Positions 41,615-51,828 of a stretch of 64,000 nucleotides of DNA are shown here, piece by piece. How positions within the stretch are numbered: the stretch's first letter is position 1; every line of letters starts with the position of its first letter. The notes under the pieces are model-generated. The model ran no database searches. It worked only from the letters and a program-made list of their open reading frames with translations, and had not been told where the DNA came from. The translations under genes were made by a program, and so were the position numbers. The stretch is from assembly GCF_013282745.1 (NCBI RefSeq), contig NZ_CP054044.1:806001-870000 (forward strand), read 5' to 3'. The DNA is from Yersinia bercovieri ATCC 43970. Its GTDB lineage: Bacteria > Pseudomonadota > Gammaproteobacteria > Enterobacterales > Enterobacteriaceae.

Positions 41615-42497
41615 CTTCCGCTTGGTCTTGACCGCCATTTTGCTGTTCAAGTGCATATTTATAGAGCGCGTTCTTTTTCACACCGTGAATTTCTGCGGCC
41701 AAGGCGGCGGCTTTTTTCAACGGCAGCTCTTGTTGCAGCAGCGCTAAAGTGCGCAATGCGGCGGCGGGTAATGCATCATCGGTCTGCACTTTATGCCCTT
41801 CAACAATCAGTACCATTTCGCCACGACGACGGGTCTCTTCTTCCTGAACCCAAGCCAGTAACTCGCCAACTGGCGCACCATGGATAGACTCCCAGGTTTT
41901 GGTCAACTCTCTGGCCAGTACCACATAGCGTTGTGGGCCAAGTACGGTTACCATGTCCTGTAAACTTTCCAACAAGCGATGCGTTGATTCATAGAAGATC
42001 AGTGTTCGAGGTTCCTCAATCAGCGCTTGCAGAGTATCCTTACGGCCTTTGGTTTTCGCGGGCAGGAAGCCTTCGTAGCAAAAACGATCTGAGGCAAGAC
42101 CGGCGGCAGAAAGGGCAGTAATCGCCGCACAAGCGCCCGGTAATGGCACAACTCTGATGCCAGCTTCACGGCAACGGCGCACTAAATGGTAGCCCGGATC
42201 ATTGATAAGTGGCGTTCCTGCATCTGAAACCAGCGCAATACTCTGGCCCTCTTGCAGTTTCGCCAGTAAATGATCGGCTTTTTGTTGTTCGTTATGGTCA
42301 TGAAGTGCAAATAGGCGGGCGTTGATCGCGAAATGCTGTAACAGCAACCCTGTATGACGTGTATCTTCTGCCGCAATCAAATCAACGCCTTTCAGTACCT
42401 CTAACGCCCGGTGGGTGATATCCCCTAAATTACCGATTGGGGTAGGTACCACATAAAGCGTAGATGCAGAAATCACTGCTCGATCGTGTTGATTCAT
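41598..42497 (-). CDS. rsmI: 16S rRNA 2'-O-ribose C1402 methyltransferase
   Basis: 299 residues; methylates the ribose of C1402 in 16S rRNA, fine-tuning start codon choice. The tetrapyrrole-methylase-like fold shows [18 protein letters not shown] near 15-32, [11 protein letters not shown] and [17 protein letters not shown] (SAM-binding region). A C-terminal [23 protein letters not shown] helix-turn-helix-like segment. Divergent from lpoA with 62 bases between starts, so their promoters overlap. Confidence 0.97.
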   Translation of the reverse strand: MNQHDRAVISASTLYVVPTPIGNLGDITHRALEVLKGVDLIAAEDTRHTGLLLQHFAINARLFALHDHNEQQKADHLLAKLQEGQSIALVSDAGTPLINDPGYHLVRRCREAGIRVVPLPGACAAITALSAAGLASDRFCYEGFLPAKTKGRKDTLQALIEEPRTLIFYESTHRLLESLQDMVTVLGPQRYVVLARELTKTWESIHGAPVGELLAWVQEEETRRRGEMVLIVEGHKVQTDDALPAAALRTLALLQQELPLKKAAALAAEIHGVKKNALYKYALEQQNGGQDQAEDDIQS

Positions 42498-42559
42498 TGT
42501 TTCATCCGAATTACCGATTTAATATTGAGCATCTTGAAAAAAACATCACTGGATACAGT

Positions 42560-44539
42560 ATGCTTTCCTCAACATTCGTTCGTTCCAAAGCAGGGCTTTT
42601 CCCTGTTGTTCTTGCTGCGCTAATACTGGCAGCCTGTTCAGGCAGAGCACCACAGACACCGCCACCCGCAAATATACAGGACGAAGCCAGCGCTAACGCC
42701 GACTATTATTTGCAGCAGCTGCAACAGAGCAGTGATGATAACAAGGCTGACTGGCAATTACTCGCCATTCGTGCCCTGTTACGTGAAGGGAAGACTCCTC
42801 AGGCGGCAGAACAGCTTGCTACACTACCGGCTAATCTGAGCGATACGCAACGTCAGGAACAGCAATTACTGACCGCAGAACTGCTGGTGGCGCAGAAAAA
42901 CACGCCTGCTGCTGCCGATATTCTTGGCAAGCTAGATGCCACCCAGCTCTCTGCTAATCAACAAGTTCGCTTCTATCAGGCCCAAATTGCGGCCAATCAA
43001 GGTAGGGCTACGCTCCCACTGATTCGGGCATTTATCGCCCAGGAACCGCTGCTGAAAGATAAAGCCCATCAGGATAATATCGATAGCACTTGGCAAGCAC
43101 TGGCACAGCTAACGCCACAAGAATTGAATAACATTGTAATTAATGCAGACGAAAATGTGCTGCAAGGCTGGCTGGATTTAACCCATGTGTATCAGGATAA
43201 CAAACAAGATCCTGAACTGCTGAAAGCCGCGATTAAAGATTGGCAGAACCGCTACCCGCAAAATCCAGCGGCGAAGAGTTTGCCAACGGCGTTGACTCAG
43301 ATAAGCAATTTCAGCCAGGCATCCACGGCGAAAATTGCGCTGTTGCTGCCATTGAGTGGCCCGGCACAGGTGTTCGCCGATGCTATCCAACAAGGTTTTA
43401 CTGCCGCGCAGAGTGGGTTACCGGTAGCCGCTTCGGCTCCCGTAACACCGGATGCCACGGCGCCCCCCCCTTCTGATGCCACCGCACCGGCAGAAGTAGC
43501 CGCCATGGCCACTCCAGCGCCAGTAGCGGCACCGGTTGTTGCCACCAGTAATGCGCAAGTGAAGATCTACGATACCACTACCCAGCCCATTGCCGCACTA
43601 TTGGCGCAAGCCCAGCAAGATGGCGCAACACTGGTTGTTGGCCCACTACTGAAGCCCGACGTTGAGCAACTGAGTGCGACCCCAAGCACCCTAAATATCC
43701 TGGCCTTGAACCAGCCGGAAGTGAACACCAACAATCCGAATATCTGTTACTTCGCACTGTCGCCAGAAGATGAAGCCCGCGATGCCGCGCATCATCTGTG
43801 GAGTCAGGAAAAAAGAGCGCCACTATTGCTAACCCCGCGTGGTGCCTTCGGTGATCGCGTTGCTAAAGCCTTCGCTGAGGAGTGGCAGAAACAGGGTGGG
43901 CAGACAGTATTGCAGCAGAATTTCGGTTCCACTGCTGAGTTGAAACAAGCCATCAATAGTGGTGCCGGTATCCGTCTGACTGGGCAGCCGATCGCCATTT
44001 CAAGCGCACCTGCTGCGGCACCCGCCTCTGTCACCATTGCCGGCCTGACAATTCCGGCACCGCCAGTGGATGCGCCGGTCGTCTCCACCTCTGCCGGTGG
44101 TAACATTGATTCGGTGTATATCATTGCCACCCCTGCTGAACTGACGCTGATTAAGCCGATGATTGATATGGCCACCAGCTCGCGCAGCAAACCTGCGCTA
44201 TTTGCCAGCTCACGTAGCTATCAGGCGGGTGCCGGCCCGGATTACCGCTTAGAGATGGAAGGTATTCAGTTTAGTGATATCCCATTGATGGCAGGGGCTA
44301 ATCCCGCATTGATGCAACAAGCGACGGCCAAATATGCCAATGACTACTCACTGGTGCGTTTGTACGCCATGGGGATTGATGCATGGACATTGTCGAACCA
44401 TTTTGCTGAAATGCGACAAATTCCGGGCTTCCAAGTCAGCGGCACCACCGGTGAATTAACCGCTTCCGCAGATTGCGTTATCACCCGTAAGCTGCCTTGG
44501 TTACAATATCGTCAGGGCATGGTAGTACCTGCCGCGTAA
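42560..44539 (+). CDS. lpoA: LpoA, lipoprotein activator of PBP1a
   Basis: Outer-membrane lipoprotein that activates the peptidoglycan synthase PBP1a. Start ATG 42560 gives a signal peptide with the lipobox LAAC near residue 23-26; the 96-base upstream extension is not conserved. 659 residues: N-terminal TPR-like domain (about 40-270, with repeated helices), then an Ala/Pro-rich linker (about 290-340) and a C-terminal periplasmic-binding-protein-like domain. First gene of lpoA-yraN-diaA-dolP. The linker is long and Ala/Pro/Thr-rich. Confidence 0.96.
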   Translation: MLSSTFVRSKAGLFPVVLAALILAACSGRAPQTPPPANIQDEASANADYYLQQLQQSSDDNKADWQLLAIRALLREGKTPQAAEQLATLPANLSDTQRQEQQLLTAELLVAQKNTPAAADILGKLDATQLSANQQVRFYQAQIAANQGRATLPLIRAFIAQEPLLKDKAHQDNIDSTWQALAQLTPQELNNIVINADENVLQGWLDLTHVYQDNKQDPELLKAAIKDWQNRYPQNPAAKSLPTALTQISNFSQASTAKIALLLPLSGPAQVFADAIQQGFTAAQSGLPVAASAPVTPDATAPPPSDATAPAEVAAMATPAPVAAPVVATSNAQVKIYDTTTQPIAALLAQAQQDGATLVVGPLLKPDVEQLSATPSTLNILALNQPEVNTNNPNICYFALSPEDEARDAAHHLWSQEKRAPLLLTPRGAFGDRVAKAFAEEWQKQGGQTVLQQNFGSTAELKQAINSGAGIRLTGQPIAISSAPAAAPASVTIAGLTIPAPPVDAPVVSTSAGGNIDSVYIIATPAELTLIKPMIDMATSSRSKPALFASSRSYQAGAGPDYRLEMEGIQFSDIPLMAGANPALMQQATAKYANDYSLVRLYAMGIDAWTLSNHFAEMRQIPGFQVSGTTGELTASADCVITRKLPWLQYRQGMVVPAA

Positions 44540-44540
44540 A

Positions 44541-44963
44541 GTGATTAGGATCAGTGGGAGCAGCTAACAACCCTGCAACTTCAAGAACGAAGCGTATTCC
44601 CAAAGTCATTGGAGTTGCAGGTAGGCAGCAAACGAACAAATCCCGATGAGCTTACTCAGGTAAGTGATTCGGGTGCGTGAGAGCAGCTAACAACCCTGTA
44701 ACTTCAAGAACGAAGAGTATTCCCAAAGTCATTGGAGTTGCAGGTAGGCAGCAAACGAACAAATCCCGATGAGCTTACTCAGGTAAGTGATTCGGGTGCG
44801 TAAGAGCAGCTAACAACCCTGTAACTTCAAGAACGAAGCGTATTCCCAAAGTCATTGGAGTTGCAGGTAGGCAGCAAACGAACAAATCCCGATGAGCTTA
44901 CTCAGGTAAGTGATTCGGGTGCGTAAGAGCAGCTAACAACCCTGTAACTTCAAGAACGAAGGG
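44541..44963. repeat. Tandem ERIC array 2, 123-bp period, between lpoA and yraN
   Basis: GTATTCCCAAAGTCATTGG recurs at 44594, 44717 and 44840, exactly 123 bp apart. The array holds three full units and a partial one to the left. Internal dyad AATCCCGATGAGCTTACTCAG/GTAAGTGATTCGGGT is present in each full unit. The last unit ends GAACGAAGGG, which supplies the Shine-Dalgarno of yraN. Units are nearly identical, indicating recent expansion. Confidence 0.93.
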
Positions 44964-44970
44964 AATAGGT

Positions 44971-45324
44971 ATGAGCCAAAAGGATACTGGCGCACATTAC
45001 GAACAGCAAGCCCGTCGCCATCTGGAGCGGGCCGGCTTGATTTTTCAAGCGGCCAATGTCAGCTATCAAAGCGGTGAGATTGACCTTATCATGCGCGATG
45101 GACCAACCTGGGTATTTGTTGAGGTTCGCTTTCGGCGCAATGCCCTATTTGGTGGTGCCGCGGCCAGCGTCACCTACCGCAAGCAACAACGGTTACTCCG
45201 AGCCGCCGCCATTTGGCTCGCTCAACGAGATGCCAGTTTTGCTACCACACCGTGCCGTTTTGATGTGTTTGCTATCACCGGTAGTCAGTTAGAATGGCTA
45301 CCTAACGCCTTCAATGCGGATTAA
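44971..45324 (+). CDS. yraN: YraN, UPF0102 predicted nuclease-like protein
   Basis: 117 residues. Restriction-endonuclease-like fold with conserved [10 protein letters not shown] (acidic) and FVEVRFR (E-x-K/R) motif near 30-50, as in UPF0102 proteins that may act on Holliday-type or damaged DNA. Start ATG 44971; its Shine-Dalgarno AAGGGA at 44959-44964 lies in the terminal sequence of the upstream ERIC array, so the repeat insertion has taken over its translation signal. In the lpoA-diaA operon. Confidence 0.93.
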   Translation: MSQKDTGAHYEQQARRHLERAGLIFQAANVSYQSGEIDLIMRDGPTWVFVEVRFRRNALFGGAAASVTYRKQQRLLRAAAIWLAQRDASFATTPCRFDVFAITGSQLEWLPNAFNAD

Positions 45325-45379
45325 TAAGTTTCGCCGGATTGTTACCGGAATGATTAAATAATAAGTGAGTTAAATCAAC

Positions 45380-45970
45380 GTGCTGGATAGAATCAAAGGC
45401 TGTTTTACCGAAAGTATTCAAACCCAGATTGCCGCGGCTGAGGCACTGCCTGATGCTATATCCCGTGCAGCAATGACGTTGGTTCAGTCACTGCTCAACG
45501 GCAATAAAATTCTCTGCTGCGGCAATGGCACTTCTGCGGCTAATGCGCAGCACTTTGCTGCCAGCATGATAAACCGTTTTGAAACAGAACGGCCAAGCCT
45601 ACCAGCTATCGCTTTGAATGCTGATAATGTGGTGCTGACGGCTATCACCAATGATCGTTTACACGATGAAGTCTATGCCAAACAGGTACGGGCGCTCGGT
45701 CACGCTGGCGATGTTTTGCTCGCCATTTCCACTCGCGGCAATAGCCGTGATATTGTGAAAGCGGTCGAAGCCGCAGTGACCCGTGATATGACCATTGTTG
45801 CCCTTACCGGTTACGATGGTGGTGAGCTGGCTGGCCTGTTAGGTCAGCAGGATGTTGAAATCCGCATCCCTTCGCACCGTAGCGCGCGGGTTCAAGAATT
45901 ACACATGCTCACAGTGAATTGCTTGTGTGACTTAATTGATAACACTCTATTTCCTCATCAGGACGATTAA
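45380..45970 (+). CDS. diaA: DiaA, DnaA initiator-associating factor
   Basis: SIS-domain protein of 196 residues that promotes DnaA assembly at oriC and timely initiation. GTG start at 45380, and the start is nearly identical to E. coli (cf. [20 protein letters not shown]). Conserved [12 protein letters not shown] and [13 protein letters not shown] [10 protein letters not shown] motifs for phosphosugar-like binding. Tetrameric in E. coli. Confidence 0.97.
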   Translation: MLDRIKGCFTESIQTQIAAAEALPDAISRAAMTLVQSLLNGNKILCCGNGTSAANAQHFAASMINRFETERPSLPAIALNADNVVLTAITNDRLHDEVYAKQVRALGHAGDVLLAISTRGNSRDIVKAVEAAVTRDMTIVALTGYDGGELAGLLGQQDVEIRIPSHRSARVQELHMLTVNCLCDLIDNTLFPHQDD

Positions 45971-45980
45971 AGGAGCACGA

Positions 45981-46556
45981 ATGAAGGTTGGTTATATTTT
46001 TGCCATGCTATTCAGCGCCCTGCTGCTGCAAGGCTGTGTCGGTGCCGTGGTTGTCGGCAGCGCAGCGGTTGCTACAAAATCCGCAACAGACCCACGCTCT
46101 GTCGGTACTCAGGTAGACGATGGCACACTAGAAGCCAGAGTGGTCAACGCGCTAAGTAAAGATCAGCAGATAAAAAGCCAGACACGTTTTGTAGTGACCG
46201 CTTATCAAGGGAAAGTATTGCTGACCGGGCAAACACCAACCGCAGAGCTGTCTAATCGCGCAAAACAAATTGCGGCGGGCGTCGATGGCGCCACCGAAGT
46301 GTATAACGAGATGCGCTTGGGTAAACCAGTTGATCTGACTACCGCGTCAATGGATACCTGGATCACCACCAAAGTTCGCTCACAATTACTCACCGCCGAC
46401 TCGGTTAAATCGTCGAATGTAAAGGTGACCACCGAGAATGGCGAAGTGTTCCTCTTGGGTCTGGTGACTCAGCAGGAAGCGCAATCAGCTGCACAGATTG
46501 CCAGCCAGGTCAGTGGTGTTAAACACGTCACTACCGCATTCACTATCGTGAAATAA
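45981..46556 (+). CDS. dolP: DolP, BON-domain outer-membrane lipoprotein
   Basis: Start ATG 45981 with AGGAG at 45971-45975; 191 residues. Lipobox LLQGC near residue 19, then two BON domains (about 45-115 and 125-190). In E. coli DolP (YraP) localises to the septum, binds anionic phospholipids and supports BamA and envelope integrity under sigma-E control. Last gene of the operon; followed by a strong terminator. Confidence 0.97.
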   Translation: MKVGYIFAMLFSALLLQGCVGAVVVGSAAVATKSATDPRSVGTQVDDGTLEARVVNALSKDQQIKSQTRFVVTAYQGKVLLTGQTPTAELSNRAKQIAAGVDGATEVYNEMRLGKPVDLTTASMDTWITTKVRSQLLTADSVKSSNVKVTTENGEVFLLGLVTQQEAQSAAQIASQVSGVKHVTTAFTIVK

Positions 46557-46587
46557 TCCCGCTTATTGGCGTGAGATCAAACTATTA

Positions 46588-46617
46588 TGGGCTTAGATTT
46601 CTCTAAGCCCATTTTTT
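46588..46617 (+). terminator. Rho-independent terminator of the lpoA-dolP operon
   Basis: TGGGCTTAGA (46588-46597) pairs with TCTAAGCCCA (46602-46611), then TTTTTT (46612-46617). Confidence 0.93.
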
Positions 46618-46639
46618 ATCTGCAATCCTGTAATACATG

Positions 46640-46762
46640 TACCCAAAGTTATTGGCGCTGCAGGTAGGCAGCCAGTGAACTCATCCCGATGAGCTTACAC
46701 AAGTAAGTGATTCGGGTGTGCGAGCGCAGCTAACACCCCTGCGGCTCCAAGGACGAAGGGTA
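46640..46762. repeat. Single full-length ERIC element (123 bp)
   Basis: TACCCAAAGTTATTGG at 46640 through the central GATGAGCTTACACAAGTAAG dyad to GAAGGGTA at 46762. A single, complete copy between the dolP terminator and the mtgA stop, useful as a reference for the array units. Confidence 0.93.
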
Positions 46763-46765
46763 GGG

Positions 46766-47491
46766 TTAATCCAAAGCGCTCTCTTGTAAAAAATCTTTCC
46801 CGCCCAACTGACGCATCTGGCGCAAAATCCATTGCTGCCGTGAAATCACGTAACCCGAAGGCGCATTAGCCTTAAAACGTAACGGATTGGGTAGTACTGC
46901 GGCCAATATGGCGGCTTCTGATGCGCTCAATTTGCTGGCTGGCTTGTGGAAAAAGTGCTTTGCAGCTGCCTCTACGCCAAAAATACCCTCGCCGAACTCT
47001 GCAATATTCAGATACACAGTCAAAATACGACGTTTGGTCCACACCAGCTCAATACCGGCGGTCAACCCCACTTCCAGCCCTTTACGCACCCAGCTTCGCC
47101 CATCCCACAGAAATAGATTTTTTGCCGTTTGTTGCGATAACGTGGATGCGCCGCGGATACGATGTTGATTGCGCTGATTATGAGATAGCGCAGATTCAAT
47201 GGCGTCGACATCAAACCCCCAATGCTCGGGGAATTTTTGATCCTCCGCCGCCATCACGGCCAGCGCCATGTAAGGTGAAATTTCATCCATTGGCACCCAG
47301 TCAGAGTGCGCAACATATAAAAAATCTCCGGTTAACCAAGCACCTAGCTGCCTTTCGATCATCACCATGGAAAAAGGAACCGGCAGGAAGGCAAAAATCA
47401 AAATACCGGCCAACCACAATGCAACAATGCCAATGACGCCCCGTTTTACCCAATACCAAAGCCGATTTAGTGCGCGCCTGGCTGACTTCAT
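46766..47491 (-). CDS. mtgA: Monofunctional peptidoglycan transglycosylase
   Basis: GT51 enzyme that polymerises lipid II. 241 residues: short cytoplasmic tail, one membrane helix (about 18-38), catalytic Glu in [14 protein letters not shown] near residue 86, plus [14 protein letters not shown] and [15 protein letters not shown] motifs. Its start overlaps the elbB stop by 4 bp, as in E. coli. Its stop is three bases from an ERIC. Confidence 0.96.
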   Translation of the reverse strand: MKSARRALNRLWYWVKRGVIGIVALWLAGILIFAFLPVPFSMVMIERQLGAWLTGDFLYVAHSDWVPMDEISPYMALAVMAAEDQKFPEHWGFDVDAIESALSHNQRNQHRIRGASTLSQQTAKNLFLWDGRSWVRKGLEVGLTAGIELVWTKRRILTVYLNIAEFGEGIFGVEAAAKHFFHKPASKLSASEAAILAAVLPNPLRFKANAPSGYVISRQQWILRQMRQLGGKDFLQESALD

Positions 47492-48141
47492 TCGGTTAAA
47501 TCCAGCACCTTCGTGACCAATTTATCAATCCCTTTGGCGGCTTCAGACATTGATCCCGCCAACATATAAGCCGGGGTTGTCACCACTTTATTATCAATAT
47601 CAATCACCACATCATCAGCAGGGCAAATAACATGTTCCCCACCCATAATCTCAATTGCATCAATAGTATCGGGATCGTTACCAATCGTCAGGCGGATAGG
47701 TTTACCCAACAGTTTCGGCAGCATAACCGGCGAAATACACATAAATCCAATTGGTTTACCTGACTTATGCATTGACTGGGTTAACTTAACTAAATCTGGG
47801 TCTATGGTGCATTCAGAACCCTTAATTGCGAAATCGCTGAGGTTCTTGGCGGCCCCAAAACCACCGGGGACAATCAAAGCATCCAACTGCGCTGAATTGG
47901 CTAAGGAAAGTGGGGTGATATGCCCACGGGCAATGCGCGCGGACTCCACTAATACATTCCGCTGCTCAGCCATCGCTTCGCCGGTAATATGATTAATAAC
48001 ATGCAGTTGTGGCTTATCGGGGGCAAAGAGTAAAACCTTAGCTCCCGCACGATCCAACGCCAGCATTGTTAAGACAGATTCATGTATTTCAGCACCGTCG
48101 AAAACACCACATCCGCTAAGGACTACACCGACCGTTTTCAT
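47488..48141 (-). CDS. elbB: ElbB, DJ-1/PfpI-superfamily protein
   Basis: Start ATG 48141 (a GTG immediately upstream) with GGAG eight bases before. 217 residues; the nucleophile elbow [10 protein letters not shown] carries the characteristic Cys near 135 and [12 protein letters not shown] near 10-20 is conserved. Formerly linked to isoprenoid/carotenoid yield; described as a glyoxalase-like protein in E. coli. Forms an operon with mtgA. Confidence 0.95.
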   Translation of the reverse strand: MKTVGVVLSGCGVFDGAEIHESVLTMLALDRAGAKVLLFAPDKPQLHVINHITGEAMAEQRNVLVESARIARGHITPLSLANSAQLDALIVPGGFGAAKNLSDFAIKGSECTIDPDLVKLTQSMHKSGKPIGFMCISPVMLPKLLGKPIRLTIGNDPDTIDAIEIMGGEHVICPADDVVIDIDNKVVTTPAYMLAGSMSEAAKGIDKLVTKVLDLTE

Positions 48142-48276
48142 CACACCTCTCCTTTTCTTACGCTGTCAATCGCTTAACCCGTTCTAGTGACAAAGACCAA
48201 TCTCTATCACATATTTTAATGAATCTTGTAACAAGAGCGCTTACATTTGCTATGTTATTGCTTGTATGATGTATGG

Positions 48277-48391
48277 ATGAATCCTTACAACCTGCAAATC
48301 CACTCGAAATCGAAATAATATGCAGGTTAACGATTTCCCTGGTGTTGGCGCAGTATTCGCGCACCCCGGCCTCGGTCGGGGTTATTTTTTT
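48277..48391 (+). ncRNA. arcZ: ArcZ small regulatory RNA
   Basis: Hfq-dependent sRNA that activates rpoS and represses motility and other targets. The conserved 3' part is present: GATTTCCCTGGTGTTGGCGC from 48332, followed by GCAGTATTCGCGCACCCCGG. It ends in a CCCCGGC...GTCGGGG terminator with a long T run ending near 48392. A -10 TATGAT at 48265-48270 and TTACAT at 48241-48246 suggest a start near 48277 (about 115 nt). Location between arcB and elbB is as in E. coli. The 5' part diverges, so the exact start is uncertain. The terminator overlaps the last codons of convergent arcB. Confidence 0.95.
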
Positions 48392-50718
48392 TCAGCTTCC
48401 GCCGCCCATTCACGTAACACCTGCACATCATTGCGCCACTCTAATTTTAATTCATCGACCCAATCTTGCACGTTATCCCACCATGCTGGCAGTGTCGGTG
48501 TTTGAATCTGCTGGGCAAGCTGCTGGATGTGACGCAAGCCAACAGAACCTGCCGCACCCTTAATTTTATGCGCTTCTTCGGTAATCCCCTTTTGGTCCCG
48601 CGCGGTCATATTTGAATCCAACACCGCCAGGTATCCCGGCATCATCTGTTCAAACATTTCCAAACTTTGATGAATCAATTGCGGGCCGACCAAATCGATG
48701 TACTGTTCCAACATCGCAGTATCAAGTAACGATTCATGGGTTTGCATCACTTTATGTTCCTGTTTTTTGGCTGAGGAAGAGGGCTTATGATCCCAGAATT
48801 GCTTAATCATGGCCGTGAGCGCTGGCACCGACAACGGCTTACTCAGCACGTCATCCATCCCGGCGTCTAAATACTCTTTTTTGTCTTTAAGCACGTTGGC
48901 GGTCAATGCCACCAGTGGTGGCAGTGATTCGGAGTCATATTGCGCTCGAATCTGCCGCGCAATATCCAATCCACTCATATCCGGCAGTTGAATATCCAGC
49001 AGTACCAAATCAAAATCATCCGGTTTAAACATCGCCAATGCATCGTGGCCGTTCATCGCCACCTCGACACTGTTGCCCAGTTTCTCCAACACCGAGCGCG
49101 CGACAATCACGTTCAGCTCGATATCTTCCACCAGCAAGATGTGGAGCGCAGGTAGCGGTATCTCATCACCTGATGGCGCGCTGACAGCTTGCTGCACCGC
49201 CGGCGCTTTAATGGTCAGTGTAAAGCAGGAGCCTGATCCTTGGGTGCTTTTCACGGTAATATCGCCGCCCATACTCTGTGCCAGCCGCTTAGAGACCGCC
49301 AGGCCAATCCCCGTGCCAGTTGCCGGACGACCGCCGTTACTATCTTTCACCTGATAATACATGGCAAAAATCTTATCCTGCTCATCTTCAGGGATGCCCA
49401 TACCTGAATCTTCCACTTCAAAAGTCAGGCGGTCATTACCCTCACGCCGCACCCGCACCACAATTTTGCCCTGCTGGGTAAATTTCACGGCGTTGCCAAT
49501 GAGATTCCACAAAATCTGGCGTAAGCGCGTACCGTCGGTGATGATCTTCTCCGGCAGCGGTAATTCCGGCTCCATAATGAATTTCAGCCCTTTCGGCTGC
49601 ACCAGCAAACCGGTGAGATTCTCCAAATCCGCCATAAATCCTGTAAAATCAATCGGTTGATTATCTAACTGAACTTTGCGCCGCTCGAGCTTATCCATCT
49701 CAATGATATCGTTGAAAATATTACCGAGGGTGATAGCACTGACATGAATGGTTTTCAGGTATTTCAGTTGTTCGCTGTCTAATTCGGTATCCAGCAGGAT
49801 GCGGCTCAGCCCCACAATGCCATTAAGCGGCGTGCGCAGCTCGTGGCTGATAGTGGAGATAAAGGTGGTCTTATCCCTGCTGGCATTCTCCAGCGCATCC
49901 TGATAGCGCTTACGCTCGGTTATATCGCGCCCAAAGCCCATTAAGCCGTGACGTTTGCCGACACGATCATAAAACGGCACTTTTCGCAGTTCAAAGCAGG
50001 CTTTCCGGCCATCGGGGTAAACCAGCCACTGCTCGTAGGTGAGAGAGACATTGTGACGGAAGACTTTTTCATCGGTTTCCATCACTTTTTCAGCAATATC
50101 CGGCGCATAGACATCTTTTGGCGTCAACCCGACCAATTGCTTCTCACTTTTGCCGGTCAGCAACTCCATCGCGCGGTTACAGCCGGAGAACTCATTATCT
50201 TCGTTACGGTAATAAACCAGATCCGGCGAGGCATCCAGAAAGGAGCGCAAAAGAGCGGACTGCTGCCCCAACTCAACCTGAGCCTGTTCCCGGTGGCCCA
50301 TCTCTTCTTTCAGTTTATCAACTACTTGCAAGTGCGCTTTCTCTGCTTTCTCGCGCTCGACGATCTCCTGATTGAGCTGAGCAATATTTTCGGTCAGCTG
50401 CTTATTCAGTTCCAAATCGCGGTAGCGCATCACTTCAAGCTTATCCACCAGACGCGATAGCCGTTGGCGCGACTCCTCCAACTGCTCCACCACCACTGAC
50501 AGGAAATAGACCGCCCAGGGTGTTATCAGCAAACCAAAGAAGATAGACCGCACTAGATCGAGGGTTTCCACTGAGCCACTCAGCACAAAGGTCACGGCCA
50601 TCTGTACCACCATGGCGAGCAACACCAGCACCGAGGCCAATAGCAGTGAGAAGCGAACCAGCCCCAACTTAACCATTAAATCAACGTAATACTGGGCCAA
50701 TACCCTGATTTGCTTCAT
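48382..50718 (-). CDS. arcB: ArcB, hybrid sensor kinase of the Arc redox system
   Basis: Inner-membrane tripartite kinase that senses quinone redox state and phosphorylates ArcA. Start ATG 50718 gives 778 aa, the E. coli length; the 62-residue upstream extension is not conserved. Two membrane helices (about 23-47, 57-77), a coiled linker, PAS domain (~150-270), phosphoacceptor His in FISTISHELRTPLNG (~292), receiver Asp in LVLLDIQLPDM (~576) and HPt His in EEAHKIKGAAG (~717). ArcZ is encoded convergently at its 3' end. Confidence 0.97.
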   Translation of the reverse strand: MKQIRVLAQYYVDLMVKLGLVRFSLLLASVLVLLAMVVQMAVTFVLSGSVETLDLVRSIFFGLLITPWAVYFLSVVVEQLEESRQRLSRLVDKLEVMRYRDLELNKQLTENIAQLNQEIVEREKAEKAHLQVVDKLKEEMGHREQAQVELGQQSALLRSFLDASPDLVYYRNEDNEFSGCNRAMELLTGKSEKQLVGLTPKDVYAPDIAEKVMETDEKVFRHNVSLTYEQWLVYPDGRKACFELRKVPFYDRVGKRHGLMGFGRDITERKRYQDALENASRDKTTFISTISHELRTPLNGIVGLSRILLDTELDSEQLKYLKTIHVSAITLGNIFNDIIEMDKLERRKVQLDNQPIDFTGFMADLENLTGLLVQPKGLKFIMEPELPLPEKIITDGTRLRQILWNLIGNAVKFTQQGKIVVRVRREGNDRLTFEVEDSGMGIPEDEQDKIFAMYYQVKDSNGGRPATGTGIGLAVSKRLAQSMGGDITVKSTQGSGSCFTLTIKAPAVQQAVSAPSGDEIPLPALHILLVEDIELNVIVARSVLEKLGNSVEVAMNGHDALAMFKPDDFDLVLLDIQLPDMSGLDIARQIRAQYDSESLPPLVALTANVLKDKKEYLDAGMDDVLSKPLSVPALTAMIKQFWDHKPSSSAKKQEHKVMQTHESLLDTAMLEQYIDLVGPQLIHQSLEMFEQMMPGYLAVLDSNMTARDQKGITEEAHKIKGAAGSVGLRHIQQLAQQIQTPTLPAWWDNVQDWVDELKLEWRNDVQVLREWAAEAEKK

Positions 50719-50925
50719 CGCAACCCCTGTCTCTATTTCTGGATATCCCCAAGGAGATAAATCATACCGTAAAACGAGCGAGAGATAAGATGGCTTCCTC
50801 AGAAGTGTGGAAAAGAGTGCAAATAACGGGAGAGATTGGGAAAACAAGCCGATTATCTGCCCACAAACGGCAGGCAGATATAGCCAAAATAAGGTGCGGG
50901 TCAAAACTGACGGCGCAGTAGCCGA

Positions 50926-51828
50926 TCACAAAGCAGAGGCTTGCCCACCATGAGCAAGCATATAATTATTCAGCTCATTCATACCGGTCCAGCGATTCTC
51001 ACACCACAGGGGGGCAAGCAGCGTAGGGCGGCGCGCACTGGCGGAGATCCGGTGATAAACAATCTCGGCTGGCGTATGGCGAATCATTTCACCGGCCGTC
51101 TGCACGTAATCCTCCAGCGCCAGTGCTGGCAAGCGCCCTGCGCGCCAGGCTTTCGCCATGGTGCTGCCCTCAACGATATGCAGCGGATGCAGTTTCAGCC
51201 CATCAACGCCCGTTGCCACCACCATTTCCAGGGTCTCCATCCCCTGCGCCTGATCCTCGCCGGGCAGGCCAACAATCAGATGGCAGCACACTTTGAGGCC
51301 ACGGGCGCGGGCGCGGCGCGCAGTCTGCTGATAGCAGGCAAAATCATGGCCGCGATTAATACGTTTAAGAGTTTTATCATTCGCAGTCTGAAGCCCTAGC
51401 TCAAGCCAGACCTCATAACCTTGCTGATGATAACCACTCAGCAGATCCAGCACCGCATCCGGTACGCAGTCAGGGCGGGTTCCCACACATAAACCGACAA
51501 TATCAGCTTCGGCCAGCGCCTGCTCATACATCACCGCTAGCGCATTCACCTCTGCATAAGTACTGGTATAGGCCTGAAAGTAAGCCAGGTAACGATTTGC
51601 TCGATTGGTTTTTTTTGCCTGTGCCGCTAACTGCTGCGCAATACTTTGCTGCTGCATTTGCTCATCGGCAAATGAGGCCACCTGACAAAAAGTGCAACCG
51701 CCACGACCGAGTGTTCCATCACGATTGGGGCAGCTAAACCCGCCATGTAGCGTGAGTTTATGCACTTTTTCACCATAGCGCCGTTGTAAATCCGCACCAA
51801 ACATATTGACTAATCGCTGCAACTGCAT
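50926..51828 (-). CDS. yhcC: YhcC, radical SAM protein (TIGR01212 family)
   Basis: Start ATG 51828 (MQLQRLVNMFG) agrees with the E. coli protein; the longer frame to 51996 does not. 300 residues. The radical-SAM motif is the family variant SCPNRDGTLGRGGCTFC (three Cys). Substrate unknown; related to tRNA-modifying Elp3-like families. Shorter at the C-terminus than E. coli YhcC by several residues, which may be natural variation. Divergent from gltB. Confidence 0.92.
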   Translation of the reverse strand: MQLQRLVNMFGADLQRRYGEKVHKLTLHGGFSCPNRDGTLGRGGCTFCQVASFADEQMQQQSIAQQLAAQAKKTNRANRYLAYFQAYTSTYAEVNALAVMYEQALAEADIVGLCVGTRPDCVPDAVLDLLSGYHQQGYEVWLELGLQTANDKTLKRINRGHDFACYQQTARRARARGLKVCCHLIVGLPGEDQAQGMETLEMVVATGVDGLKLHPLHIVEGSTMAKAWRAGRLPALALEDYVQTAGEMIRHTPAEIVYHRISASARRPTLLAPLWCENRWTGMNELNNYMLAHGGQASAL

